A stretch of DNA of 27,269 bases from Prevotella sp. UBA1395 (GCA_002305235.1 DBQL01000006.1:10076-37344); one strand, 5' to 3'; positions 1 to 8,002 are shown, numbered from the stretch's first letter. Translations and numbers: made by a program. Notes: generated by a model not told the origin, from the letters alone.

Positions 1-1299
1 GCTTCCATGCAGCATAGCGAGTTCGCGGGCATACAAGCCATGTACCCCGGCAAGCTCGTCGCGTTGAGCGAGTGTGGTGTCGATGCCGCCAACCTCACCC
101 CGACGGCCACTGTGGGCGAGGCGTGGAATGCCGGGGCCAAGTGGTCATGGTTCATGCCGTGGTATGGATCGAACATGCCTTCAGACAGCTGGTGGGCCAC
201 CGCGATGGCCGACCCGCGCGTCATCACCCGCGACGAGGTCAACCTTCAGGCCACTATTGTAGCCGAGACGGCCAAGGAAGCCACGCTCAACATGGGTTTG
301 GGATTCAACTTCGGCAACACGTTGGATGCCAACGGCAAGGGCAAAGGCTATGCCGTGAGCGACTATGAGACCTACTGGGGGCAGCCCGTCACCACACCGT
401 CGATGATGACCTTCCTCAAGAACAACGGTTTCAACGCGGTGCGCATTCCCGTCACTTGGTATGAGCATCTCGACGATGCGGGTCAGGTAGACAGCGCGTG
501 GATGAACCGGGTGCAGCAGGTGGTCGATGCCGTGGTCTCCACAGGCATGTACTGTGTGGTCAACGTGCACCACGACACCGCGGCCGGACAGGGTGCTTGG
601 GTCAAGGCCGATGCCGCCCAATATGCTGCCACGGCATCGCGGTTTGCCAACCTGTGGACCCAAATCGCCACCCGTTTCAAGGACTATGACCATCGTCTCT
701 TGTTCGAGGGTTACAACGAAATGCTCGATGCTTCCAACACGTGGAACGCGCCTAAGAGCGCCGACAGCTATGCCGCGCTCAATGCCTACGCGCAGGATTT
801 TGTCACCGCCGTGCGCAACACGGGGGGCAACAATGCCGTGCGCAACCTCATCGTCAACACTTACGCCGGTGGCAACAGCCAAGAGGTGCTCGACAACCTC
901 GTGTTGCCCACAGACCCCGCGCAGGACCATCTTGCCGTGGAGGTGCACTCCTACGACCCATACAACTGGGTGAACACCTACGGGGCATGGAACACTGCAT
1001 GCAGCAACACGCTGCAGGCCATGTTCGACAGGCTGGACAAGCGGTTTTTGAGCCACGGCATTCCGGTCATCATCGGCGAGTATGGGTCTCACGGCGACAA
1101 CGTGAGCATCACGTCGTCATCGTCTGACGCGCTCAAGCAGGCTGCCGCAGACCAAGCCCGCGACATGGTGAGCCGTGCCAAGGCATTGGGCATCGCCACC
1201 TTCTACTGGATGAGTATCTTCGAGGGTGCCGACCGCACCGTGCCCCAATGGTCGCTCCCCACGACGGTCGGCGCAATGGTCAAGGCTTATAACGAATAA
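1..1299 (+). CDS. Bimodular GH26 mannanase - GH5 endoglucanase, 3' part (5' truncated)
   Basis: The frame is open to the first base, so the gene begins upstream; the ATG at 7 is internal. Residue numbers here count from that ATG. Residues 1-70 are the end of a GH26 beta-mannanase domain: ALSECG carries the expected nucleophile Glu (residue 22), followed by an aromatic WSWFMPWYG strand. From about residue 94 a complete GH5 domain follows, resembling subfamily GH5_4. It has GFNFGNTLDA at its start, NAVRIPVTW, VVNVHHD, the acid/base Glu238 in GYNEML and the nucleophile Glu358 in IIGEYG. The protein ends soon after the catalytic barrel, with no C-terminal binding module. GH26-GH5 fusions with mannanase plus carboxymethylcellulase activity are known from rumen Prevotella (recalled, not searched). 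It should be secreted and attack mannan/glucomannan and beta-glucan. The next gene starts 4 nt downstream, suggesting one transcript. Confidence 0.9.
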   Translation, partial: ASMQHSEFAGIQAMYPGKLVALSECGVDAANLTPTATVGEAWNAGAKWSWFMPWYGSNMPSDSWWATAMADPRVITRDEVNLQATIVAETAKEATLNMGLGFNFGNTLDANGKGKGYAVSDYETYWGQPVTTPSMMTFLKNNGFNAVRIPVTWYEHLDDAGQVDSAWMNRVQQVVDAVVSTGMYCVVNVHHDTAAGQGAWVKADAAQYAATASRFANLWTQIATRFKDYDHRLLFEGYNEMLDASNTWNAPKSADSYAALNAYAQDFVTAVRNTGGNNAVRNLIVNTYAGGNSQEVLDNLVLPTDPAQDHLAVEVHSYDPYNWVNTYGAWNTACSNTLQAMFDRLDKRFLSHGIPVIIGEYGSHGDNVSITSSSSDALKQAAADQARDMVSRAKALGIATFYWMSIFEGADRTVPQWSLPTTVGAMVKAYNE

Positions 1300-1303
1300 T
1301 GAG

Positions 1304-2356
1304 ATGAAAACAAACACACTGATTTATTTCTTGCTTGCCGCCCTGCTTTGCGTCTCGTGCAACGGCAAACGCAAGTCGTATGATGAGATGGGAAGCGACG
1401 GAATGACCACCCGCACCGAGAACCTTCAGGCCAATCTGCGCGCCATCGCCAATCAGGGCGTGCTTGTCGGACAACAGTATGGCACGCTCTCCGGGGTGGG
1501 GTGGCGTGCCGATTCCACCGGCCGGAGCGACATGCAAGGCATTTGTGGCGACCATCCCGCATGCTGCGGGTACGAGCTGTGTGGCATAGAGCGTGGCATG
1601 AGGCATAACGTGGACAGCGTCTCTTTCGACGACATGCGCAAGGACGTGTTGCGCCTTTTCCGCAGGGGCGGACTCATCCAAATGACGTGGACCGCCCCCG
1701 ACCATCATGGCGACGACCGGCTGTTGGAGACATGGCTCACCCGTGTGGCCCGTTTCCTCGGCTCGTTGCAAGATGGCTATGGCATCAAAGCGCCCGTGGT
1801 GCTTATGCTTTATCCGCATGACGGGCGGTCGTGGTATACCCGGCTAAGTGCCGACGACTATAAGGCGCTCTACCAATCGGCTGCCGACAAGCTCAAAGAC
1901 CTCGGGGTGACCAATGCCGTGATGGGCTGTTCGTTCGCCCATATAGCCGGCAACAAGGCCGCGGAGGAACTTCTGCCCGACGGAGTCGACGTGCTGCATG
2001 CCGATCTTCGGCTCACCGCGGCGCAGGCGTCTGCCGCCCATTCGCTTTTGGACAGAGAGGTGTCGGCCCTTGTGGGCATGGCGCAGCAACACAACATGGC
2101 TGCCGCCATGACCACCGGCATCCAAGGACAAGCCACGCCGGGCTTCTTCTCGGGCACGATAGCTGGCCTTGTAAAGCAGTACCGACTGTCTTATATCCTG
2201 TTTGGGGCCAACCGCGGAGAGCCGCACGAGGGCCGTTTCTATGTGCCTTATCCCGGATGCTCCAACGAGCTGATCGACGATTTCGTGAAGTTTTATAACG
2301 CGGAGCCCACCATTTTCCTCGGAGACCTGAACGGACTCTATCTCAAGAAAGACTGA
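1304..2356 (+). CDS. GH26-family lipoprotein with degenerate active site (probable pseudo-mannanase)
   Basis: Start chosen at 1304 because it gives a lipoprotein signal peptide (MKTNTLIYFLLAALLCVSC, Cys19) and lies 4 nt after the previous stop; 350 residues result. The fold is recognisable as the Bacteroidota GH26 type: GVLVGQQYGTLSGVGW near 52-67, the CGDHPACCGYEL segment, SFDDMRKDVL, SADDYKALY, and a C-terminal FYVPYPG...DDFVKFY block. Several active-site positions differ from what I recall for working GH26 enzymes. The acid/base segment (usually PFHE..SWFWW) reads YPHDGRSWYT, placing Asp173 where Glu is expected. The nucleophile segment (usually ALTETG) reads AAMTTG, placing Thr270 at the Glu position. 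SWH reads TWT (130), and the VWRN tryptophan is lost (ILFGANR). It may be a surface glycan-binding protein derived from an enzyme. The family assignment is firm; loss of catalysis is inference. Confidence 0.82.
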   Translation: MKTNTLIYFLLAALLCVSCNGKRKSYDEMGSDGMTTRTENLQANLRAIANQGVLVGQQYGTLSGVGWRADSTGRSDMQGICGDHPACCGYELCGIERGMRHNVDSVSFDDMRKDVLRLFRRGGLIQMTWTAPDHHGDDRLLETWLTRVARFLGSLQDGYGIKAPVVLMLYPHDGRSWYTRLSADDYKALYQSAADKLKDLGVTNAVMGCSFAHIAGNKAAEELLPDGVDVLHADLRLTAAQASAAHSLLDREVSALVGMAQQHNMAAAMTTGIQGQATPGFFSGTIAGLVKQYRLSYILFGANRGEPHEGRFYVPYPGCSNELIDDFVKFYNAEPTIFLGDLNGLYLKKD

Positions 2357-2400
2357 CAAAGTGTTGTCGACCATCCTTGTCGGGCAACCTGTCATCGCCA

Positions 2401-2472
2401 CACCCCGTCGCAATCTGCACGTCTTACGGCCGGCATGGCCACGCCACGCGATTGTGACGGGGTGCCGGTTTT
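2401..2472 (+). terminator. Putative terminator hairpin behind the GH26 genes
   Basis: CACCCCGTCGCAATC (2401-2415) pairs with GATTGTGACGGGGTG (2450-2464). The stem is 15 bp with one G-U wobble, and its loop can form a small GCC/GGC inner hairpin. A TTTT run follows at 2469-2472, four bases after the stem. The position, 45 nt after the stop of the GH26-like gene, fits transcription termination, although the loop is long and the T-run short. Confidence 0.5.
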
Positions 2473-2602
2473 GTCAAAATAGAATCACGGATTCTGAAGC
2501 GTCAAAATTTTTGTTCTACATCATCAAATCCGCTTTTTTGTCAAATCATTTTCTTCTCCATCTTCCGTTTTCTCCCTTTCTTCGTGCCCCAAGACTGTTT
2601 TT

Positions 2603-2697
2603 CGCTTGCGTTGAGGGCTTTATCGCGTTGTGAAATGGCCGTGATTGCGACGCGATGAGATAGCTTTCGCCGTGCGATAAGATAGTAATGGCACGCG
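2603..2697. repeat. 22-bp intergenic tandem repeat cluster, copy 1
   Basis: Two clear units lie head to tail at 2647-2668 and 2669-2690. They share the pattern GCnnnGCGATnAGATAG followed by C/T-rich or A/T ends, and a partial third unit GCACGCG follows at 2691-2697. Two more diverged units in the same 22-nt phase can be traced at 2603-2624 and 2625-2646. The same units occur in the spacer at 24258-24323, about 21.6 kb away. No open frame is involved. Function is unknown; it may be a dispersed REP-like family. Confidence 0.7.
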
Positions 2698-3070
2698 TTT
2701 GGGCCGCATTTTCCTGAAAGAAAAGTGTGCAATCTGTATATATCGTTGATATATAGAAACTTACTAAATAAGTCCATTTTGGGCGTACAGCGGTGCGACC
2801 GACCAAGTGATTGAGAATTTTCGAATCTCAGCGAGGCTTTTGTCAAGATTATTCGTGGTGTCTGTCCTTGTTTTGGCCAATGCCTTTTCACGTTGTTCAG
2901 TGACATGGTTCGAGCATTTTCTCGCATGGCAGACAGCCGATGACTGTCGTTCGGCATGCCCCGTTCACCGGTTGCCCGAAGGGTAATCCATCCGTCTGCT
3001 CGCCTGTGCCGGTGTCTTGCCGGCAACCACCGGCATAGTCTCCTGAGGTATTGTCAAAGCGCGACGGCAC

Positions 3071-3109
3071 AAAAAAAGCTCCCCCGGCCACACAAAGGGC
3101 AGGGGGAGC
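3071..3109 (-). terminator. Rho-independent terminator of xylA
   Basis: Read on the minus strand, GCTCCCCC (3109-3102) pairs with GGGGGAGC (3085-3078). This gives an 8-bp GC-rich stem with a 16-nt loop, followed directly by seven T residues (complement of 3077-3071). It begins 38 bases after the xylA stop codon and is a textbook intrinsic terminator for the minus-strand xylBA transcript. Confidence 0.92.
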
Positions 3110-3147
3110 AGTGATGATGAATTGCCGATACGATCGGTCAAAGAGCT

Positions 3148-4464
3148 TTATTTGGCATAGAGTGCCACCACGGTCTCGTAGAGTTCCTGCTTGCCGCTGG
3201 TCTGTTTGGGCTCGCCGGTCTTCTTGGCGTAGTCCACCAGTTCTTCGAGCGAGAGCTTGCCGTCCTCAAACTTCTTGCCTTCGCCGGCGTCAAAGCTGGC
3301 ATAACGCTCCTCCAGCATCTTGGGCAGCGGACTCTCGTCGATAATGGCGGCAGCGTTGAGCAGGGCGCGAGCCATCGCGTCCATACCGCTGATGTGTGCG
3401 ATGAAGATGTCCTCGGGGTCGGTGGAGTTGCGGCGCAGCTTGGCGTCGAAATTGCTACCGCCATTGCCCAAGCCACCATTGCGGATCACTTGCATCATGG
3501 CCTGTGTCAGTTCGAAGTTGTCGATGGGGAACTGGTCGGTATCCCATCCGTTCTGAGCGTCGCCGCGGTTGGCGTCGATCGAGCCGAGCATACCGTTGTC
3601 TACGGCCACGGCCAGCTCATGCTCAAAGGTGTGTCCGGCCAGTGTGGCGTGGTTCACCTCGATGTTTACCTTGAAATCCTTGTCAAGACCGTTGGCACGG
3701 AGGAATCCGATCACGGTCTCTGTGTCTACGTCATACTGGTGCTTGGAAGGCTCCATCGGCTTTGGCTCGATGAGGAAGGTGCCTTGGAAGCCCTTGGAAC
3801 GGGCATAGTCGCGGGCGGCGGTGAGCATCTTGGCCAAGTGGTTTTTCTCGCGCTGCATCTGCGTGTTGAGCAGACTCATATAGCCCTCGCGGCCACCCCA
3901 GAACACGTAGTTGGTACCGCCGAGTTTGATGGTGGCGTCGATGGCGTTCTTGATCTGTACGGCGGCACGGGCCACGACATCAAAGTCGGGGTTGGTGGCG
4001 GCACCGTTCATATATCGCTTGTTGCTGAACACGTTGGCCGTACCCCACAGCAACTTCACGTTTGCCTCTTTCATCTTCTCTACGGCATAGTCGGTGATGG
4101 CCTTCATGCGGGCCTCATACTCCTCGATGGTGGCACCCTCTTCGACGAGGTCGATATCGTGGAAGCAGAAATACTCGATGCCGAGCTTGTTCATGATCTC
4201 GAAACCGGCGTCCATCTTGTCCTTGGCACGCTGTACGGCATCAGAGGCCTCGTCCCACGCATAATGGCGGGTAGCGCCACCAAACTGGTCGCCGGAGGCA
4301 TCGCCCAAGGTGTGCCACCAAGCCATAGCGAACTTCAGCCAGTCTTTCATCTTCTTGCCTTTCACCACGCGCTCGGGCTCGTAGTAGTGGAATGCCATTG
4401 GATTTTTGCTCTCTGCGCCCTCAAAGGGAATCTTGCCTACCTGTGGAAAAAATTCTTTTGTCAT
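3148..4464 (-). CDS. xylA: Xylose isomerase
   Basis: Cytoplasmic enzyme converting D-xylose to D-xylulose. The 438-residue length fits the class II enzymes. Active-site and metal-site segments are intact: YFCFHDIDL with the catalytic His102 and Asp105, LIEPKP with Glu233 and Lys235, IEVNHATLAGH with Glu269 and His272, SIDANRGD with Asp297, and WDTDQFP with Asp308 and Asp310. The N-terminal WWHTLGDASGDQFGG stretch is also characteristic. The start MTKEFFPQVGKI is the usual one for Bacteroidota XylA. The gene lies 154 nt downstream of xylB on the same strand and ends just before a strong terminator. Codon use resembles that of the neighbours, with no sign of transfer. Confidence 0.98.
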   Translation of the reverse strand: MTKEFFPQVGKIPFEGAESKNPMAFHYYEPERVVKGKKMKDWLKFAMAWWHTLGDASGDQFGGATRHYAWDEASDAVQRAKDKMDAGFEIMNKLGIEYFCFHDIDLVEEGATIEEYEARMKAITDYAVEKMKEANVKLLWGTANVFSNKRYMNGAATNPDFDVVARAAVQIKNAIDATIKLGGTNYVFWGGREGYMSLLNTQMQREKNHLAKMLTAARDYARSKGFQGTFLIEPKPMEPSKHQYDVDTETVIGFLRANGLDKDFKVNIEVNHATLAGHTFEHELAVAVDNGMLGSIDANRGDAQNGWDTDQFPIDNFELTQAMMQVIRNGGLGNGGSNFDAKLRRNSTDPEDIFIAHISGMDAMARALLNAAAIIDESPLPKMLEERYASFDAGEGKKFEDGKLSLEELVDYAKKTGEPKQTSGKQELYETVVALYAK

Positions 4465-4618
4465 AATTGTTGTTTTTAGTTATGGTTATTGTCTTGATTG
4501 TAAATGTAGTCGTTTTGAAGAGATGTGGGGTGTGCCCGTTCTTCGGTGGGAGCGTGGCGGCCGTGCGTGGCATGCCTGTGGGGTGTGCGTGAGGTCTTCC
4601 GCCCCATCGCGGGCCTGT
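4465..4618 (-). other. xylB-xylA intergenic leader
   Basis: This 154-bp gap contains a GC-rich half next to xylB and an AT-rich half next to xylA. The 12-mer TGTGGGGTGTGC (plus strand) occurs twice, at 4524-4535 and 4577-4588. On the minus strand TACATTTA (4508-4501) is one base off the Bacteroidota -7 box TAnnTTTG. A second promoter for xylA is therefore possible but unproven. Confidence 0.35.
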
Positions 4619-6112
4619 TTAAAGCATCTTGCCCAACACGCTTTTCCAGCGGGCGTAAGCCTCTGCATACTCGGCCTTGCGCTGCTCGTCGGGTTCGATG
4701 ACAGCCAGTTTTTTCAGGCTGGCGAACGCCTCGTCGTGGTCGCGGTAGATGCCGCATCCCATGCCTGCGCCTTTGGCTGCGCCCATGCTGCCATCGGTCT
4801 CATAGAGTTCGATGGTTGCCCCGCTTGTCGATGCCAATGTGTCTCGGAAGGTCTCGCTGAGGAACATGTTGGCCCGGCCGGCGTGAATCTTGCGGATGTC
4901 CATGCCCATTTGCCTCATGATCTCCATGCCATAGCAGAACGAGAACACGATGCCCTCTTGCGCGGCGCGCATGACATGCGCCCGGGTGTGATGGTTGAAG
5001 TCAAGCCCGTTGATCGAACAGCCGGTCTCACGGTTCTCCATCACGCGCTCGGCACCATTGCCAAAGGGTATGACAGTGAGTGCGTCGGAACCGATAGGAG
5101 CCGTAGCGCACAGCTCGTTCATCTCTGCATAGCCCATGCCCGTGGGGGCGATGTTGCGCCTTACCCACGCGTTGAGGATGCCGGTGCCATTGATACACAG
5201 CAAAACGCCGAGGCGTGTCTGCTCGGGAGTATAGTTTACGTGGGCAAAAGTGTTGACCCTGCTCTTGGGATCGTAGCCGGTCTCGCCCAAAACACCATAG
5301 ACCACACCTGAGGTGCCGGCCGTAGAGGCAATCTCTCCGGGGTTGAAGACGTTGAGGCTCAGGGCGTTGTTGGGTTGGTCTCCGGCGCGGTAAGACACGG
5401 GTGTGCCCGCTTTAAGACCCAATTCGGCGGCAGCTTGTCTGTTCACGCGGCACTGCACGGCAAACGTCGGTACAATGTCGGGCAGCAGGGCGGTGTCGAA
5501 CCCATAATAGTCGAGCAGGAAACGGGCCGGTGATTTTTTGGCAAAATCCCAAAACATACCCTCACTCAGTCCGCTGATGGTGGTATTGATCTCGCCCGTG
5601 AGCCGCATGGCGATATAGTCGCCGGGCAGCATCACCTTATATATACGTTCGTAGACCTGCGGCTCATTGGCCTTGACCCATGCCAGTTTGGCGGCGGTGA
5701 AGTTGCCGGGCGAGTTGAGCAGGTTGCGCAGGCAGAAGTCGGGACCGAGGTCTGTGAATGCCTTCTCGCCATAGGGAACGGCGCGTGAGTCGCACCAAAT
5801 GATGGCGTCGCGCAGGGCATTGCCTTCGCGGTCTACACAGACAAGGCCATGCATTTGATAGGAAATGCCGATGGCTTGGATGTCGTCACCCTTGGCTCCG
5901 GTCTCGGCCATGATTTTCTTCAAGGCCAGTTTGGCGTTGTCCCACCACATTTGAGGGTCTTGCTCGGCCCATCCGGCTTTGACAGCCGTGATGGGAGCCT
6001 CATGTTCGGGGAAGAAAGCCGTGGCTGCCATTGCGCCGGTCTCGACATCGACCAACGATGCTTTCACACTGCTGGAGCCTACGTCGAAACCCAAAAGGTA
6101 TTGTTTGTTCAT
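4619..6112 (-). CDS. xylB: Xylulokinase (FGGY family)
   Basis: Cytoplasmic kinase phosphorylating D-xylulose to xylulose 5-phosphate, the step after XylA. The start is placed at 6112 (MNKQYLLGFDVG) because the open frame upstream of it (20 codons) is not family-like and overlaps the promoter. The product is 497 residues, usual for XylB. Motifs seen: LGFDVGSSSVKASLVD (ATPase-fold phosphate 1 loop, 7-22), GISYQMHGLV (82-91), IIWCDSRA (104-111), YRAGDQPNNAL with the expected catalytic Asp245, and STAGTSGVVYGV (263-274). It is first in a minus-strand pair with xylA, transcribed divergently from the GH43 gene, so pentose release and pentose catabolism are probably co-regulated. Confidence 0.97.
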   Translation of the reverse strand: MNKQYLLGFDVGSSSVKASLVDVETGAMAATAFFPEHEAPITAVKAGWAEQDPQMWWDNAKLALKKIMAETGAKGDDIQAIGISYQMHGLVCVDREGNALRDAIIWCDSRAVPYGEKAFTDLGPDFCLRNLLNSPGNFTAAKLAWVKANEPQVYERIYKVMLPGDYIAMRLTGEINTTISGLSEGMFWDFAKKSPARFLLDYYGFDTALLPDIVPTFAVQCRVNRQAAAELGLKAGTPVSYRAGDQPNNALSLNVFNPGEIASTAGTSGVVYGVLGETGYDPKSRVNTFAHVNYTPEQTRLGVLLCINGTGILNAWVRRNIAPTGMGYAEMNELCATAPIGSDALTVIPFGNGAERVMENRETGCSINGLDFNHHTRAHVMRAAQEGIVFSFCYGMEIMRQMGMDIRKIHAGRANMFLSETFRDTLASTSGATIELYETDGSMGAAKGAGMGCGIYRDHDEAFASLKKLAVIEPDEQRKAEYAEAYARWKSVLGKML

Positions 6113-6149
6113 CTTTAAGATAGATTTTAATGGTTCGTTGAAACTACTG

Positions 6150-6177
6150 CAAAGATAAAAACAAATCGCCATTCCAA
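6150..6177 (-). promoter_or_regulatory. Predicted xylBA promoter (Bacteroidota type)
   Basis: On the minus strand TATCTTTG (6157-6150) matches the Bacteroidota -7 consensus TAnnTTTG exactly. A TTG (6177-6175) lies 17 nt upstream as a partial -33 element. Transcription would start a few bases downstream, giving a leader of roughly 30 nt before the xylB ATG at 6112. Confidence 0.6.
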
Positions 6178-6324
6178 TCGGTTTTTACGTTCCATAGTTT
6201 TGTAAATTTGTCTCAAATACATATAAAGTTAACAAAATGTGGTATTTTCGGGTTGAAAAATCGTGATAATACAGAAACAAAAGCGTAAGAAACATGAACA
6301 AAAGCCTATCTGCGGACGAAGCGT

Positions 6325-6332
6325 TATCTTTG
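6325..6332 (+). promoter_or_regulatory. Predicted GH43 promoter -7 box
   Basis: TATCTTTG on the plus strand is the same -7 octamer as that found facing xylB, 23 nt before the GH43 start codon. No convincing TTTG -33 element sits at the usual distance, so it may need an activator. A second match, TAGTTTTG at 6195-6202, would give a leader of about 150 nt. Confidence 0.5.
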
Positions 6333-6355
6333 TAAAGCACTAACAAACCGCGAAT

Positions 6356-7927
6356 ATGAAACGTTTATTTTTGAATCTCTTGTTGTTGTTATCCTTGTTG
6401 CCCGCATGGGGTGGTAATACATTCCGCAACCCGGTGTTGTGGGCCGACGTGCCCGATCCTGACGTAATCAGGGTGGGAGACGATTTCTATATGGTCACCA
6501 CCACCATGCACCTGATGCCCGGGGCACCCATCATGAAGTCGAAAGACTTGGTGAACTGGAAGACTGTGGGCTATATTTTCCCGCGTCTCACAGACTCCCC
6601 TAAATATAATATGGTGGAGGGCACGGTCTATGGGCGCGGCCAATGGGCCACCTCGCTGAAATATTACAAGGGCAAGTTTTACGCGCTCTTCGCGCCCAAT
6701 GATAATCCCGGCGGCGAGACATATATCATGAGTGCCGACAAGGCCGAGGGTCCTTGGACGCTGGTGAGCAGACTTCGCCATTTCCATGACGCTACGTTGT
6801 TCTTTGATGACGACGACCGCGTGTACGTGGTATATGGTACGGGCGAGATGGTGGAGTTGTCTGATGACCTGAAGTCGGTCAAGGAAAACTCGCATGTCAG
6901 GCTGTTTGAGCGTGATGAGGAGGAGAAGGGGTTGCTGGAAGGCTCAAGGGTGATCAAATATAATAATAGGTATTATCTGCTGATGATCTCGTGGCCGCAA
7001 GGCAAACTGCGCCGGCAGGTGTGCTATCGGGCAGACAATATCACCGGCCCTTATCAGAAAAAGGTGATTCTCGAGACTTCGTTCGCCGGATTTCATGGCG
7101 TGGGACAGGGTACGATTGTCGATACCCCGGACGGCCGTTGGTTTGGCATGATTTTCCAAGACCGCGGCGGTGTGGGTCGGGTGATGACCTTGGAGCCATG
7201 CCGATGGATTGACGGATGGCCCATGCTCGGTGATGAAGAGGGCAATGTTCCCGAAGAAATGGAGAAGCCTGTCTTGGGATTCGAGGGCGGCGAGATTGTG
7301 AGCAGCGACGATTTCGACGGTGAGACCTTGGGGTTGGACTGGCAGTGGAACCACAACCCCGTGGACGAGGCATGGTCGCTCCAAGAGCGTAAGGGATGGA
7401 TGAGACTGAAGACATCGCGCACGGCCGACAATCTCTTCCTCGCGCCCAATACGCTCAGCCAGCGCATGGAGGGTCCGGGCTGTGAGGGGGAGGTCAGGAT
7501 AGACATCTCGAAGATGAAAGACGGTGATGTGGCAGGATTTACGGTGTTTCAGGGTGATGCTGCCGTGATGTCGATTGAGAAAACCGGTGGCAAGACCTAT
7601 ATCGTAGGCAGCACACAGTCGGTGAGCTTGGAACCACGCAGTCATGCCGTGACAGCGGTAGACCGCAAGGACGTGATGCGTTTGCCGTTGCGCCGGAATG
7701 TGGTCTATCTCAAGATCACGGCCGATTTCACTTTGGGCAAGGATCTGGCGCAATTGCTTTACAGCACCGACGGAAAGCAGTGGAACACGTTGGTGAAAGA
7801 CTTCAAGATGCGCTACGATTACCGCAGGATGTTCATGGGCTCCCGGTTTGGAATATTCAACTATTCGACGAAAGACAAGGGCGGATATATCGACGTGGAC
7901 TACTTCAGATACCGCAGAATAGAGTAG
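6356..7927 (+). CDS. Secreted GH43 beta-xylosidase / alpha-L-arabinofuranosidase
   Basis: A 523-residue protein with a signal peptide (about residues 1-19, ending AWG) and no lipobox, so probably periplasmic or secreted. The five-bladed propeller of GH43 spans about 22-310. The expected base is Asp34 in DVPDPDVI, the pKa-modulating Asp is 145 in FHDATLFFDDD, and the acid is Glu195 in LLEGSRVI. From about 315 a C-terminal concanavalin-like beta-sandwich follows (SSDDFDGETLGLDWQWNHNP to YIDVDYFRY), the type found on GH43 xylosidases. The overall pattern suggests subfamily GH43_12, but subfamily and substrate cannot be fixed by eye. Divergent from xylBA, it likely supplies xylose or arabinose from xylo-oligosaccharides. 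A 151-bp gap separates it from the next gene. Confidence 0.92.
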   Translation: MKRLFLNLLLLLSLLPAWGGNTFRNPVLWADVPDPDVIRVGDDFYMVTTTMHLMPGAPIMKSKDLVNWKTVGYIFPRLTDSPKYNMVEGTVYGRGQWATSLKYYKGKFYALFAPNDNPGGETYIMSADKAEGPWTLVSRLRHFHDATLFFDDDDRVYVVYGTGEMVELSDDLKSVKENSHVRLFERDEEEKGLLEGSRVIKYNNRYYLLMISWPQGKLRRQVCYRADNITGPYQKKVILETSFAGFHGVGQGTIVDTPDGRWFGMIFQDRGGVGRVMTLEPCRWIDGWPMLGDEEGNVPEEMEKPVLGFEGGEIVSSDDFDGETLGLDWQWNHNPVDEAWSLQERKGWMRLKTSRTADNLFLAPNTLSQRMEGPGCEGEVRIDISKMKDGDVAGFTVFQGDAAVMSIEKTGGKTYIVGSTQSVSLEPRSHAVTAVDRKDVMRLPLRRNVVYLKITADFTLGKDLAQLLYSTDGKQWNTLVKDFKMRYDYRRMFMGSRFGIFNYSTKDKGGYIDVDYFRYRRIE

Positions 7928-8002
7928 AATGAGACGAAAAGAAAAAGATATGAGACGTCTTGTTTATGGGTGAAACATGTGCAAAAAGGTTGTAAACTCA
8001 TG

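Larger units (their letters stand above)
2357..3070. other. Gene-poor spacer between the GH26 genes and xylA
   Basis: About 700 bases between convergent gene groups. It holds a long hairpin (2401-2464), a cluster of 22-bp repeats (2603-2697), and a small perfect inverted repeat TATATATC-gtt-GATATATA (2737-2755). The open frames here have atypical composition, no recognisable domain, no signal peptide and no convincing start, so I do not call them genes. I saw no tRNA or structured RNA that I recognise. A small RNA cannot be excluded by eye. Confidence 0.6.

Noticed and set aside
181..1092. 303-codon open frame antisense to the GH5 domain
   Set aside because: The GH5 frame has intact catalytic motifs on the plus strand. 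The antisense frame arises from GC-biased third positions.
2361..2633. 90-codon plus-strand frame after the GH26-like gene
   Set aside because: It contains the whole terminator-like hairpin and part of the repeats, and its composition is unlike the neighbouring genes.
2603..2697. Possible CRISPR array
   Set aside because: The 22-nt units adjoin directly with no unique spacers, and no cas gene is nearby.
2541..3026. 161-codon minus-strand frame in the GH26-xylA spacer
   Set aside because: It is rich in Arg/Lys/His, runs through the 22-bp repeats and palindrome, and has no recognisable domain, signal or ribosome-binding context.
3394..4479. 361-codon open frame antisense to xylA
   Set aside because: It is an exact shadow of the conserved xylA codons; its translation is rich in Val/Gly/His repeats with no domain or start context.
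4406..5311. 301-codon plus-strand frame across the xylA-xylB gap
   Set aside because: It is a shadow of xylB and the start of xylA; both minus-strand genes have complete family motifs.
6113..6172. 20-codon N-terminal extension of xylB
   Set aside because: The extra residues are not family-like and cover the -7 promoter box; MNKQYLLGFDVG is the normal FGGY start.
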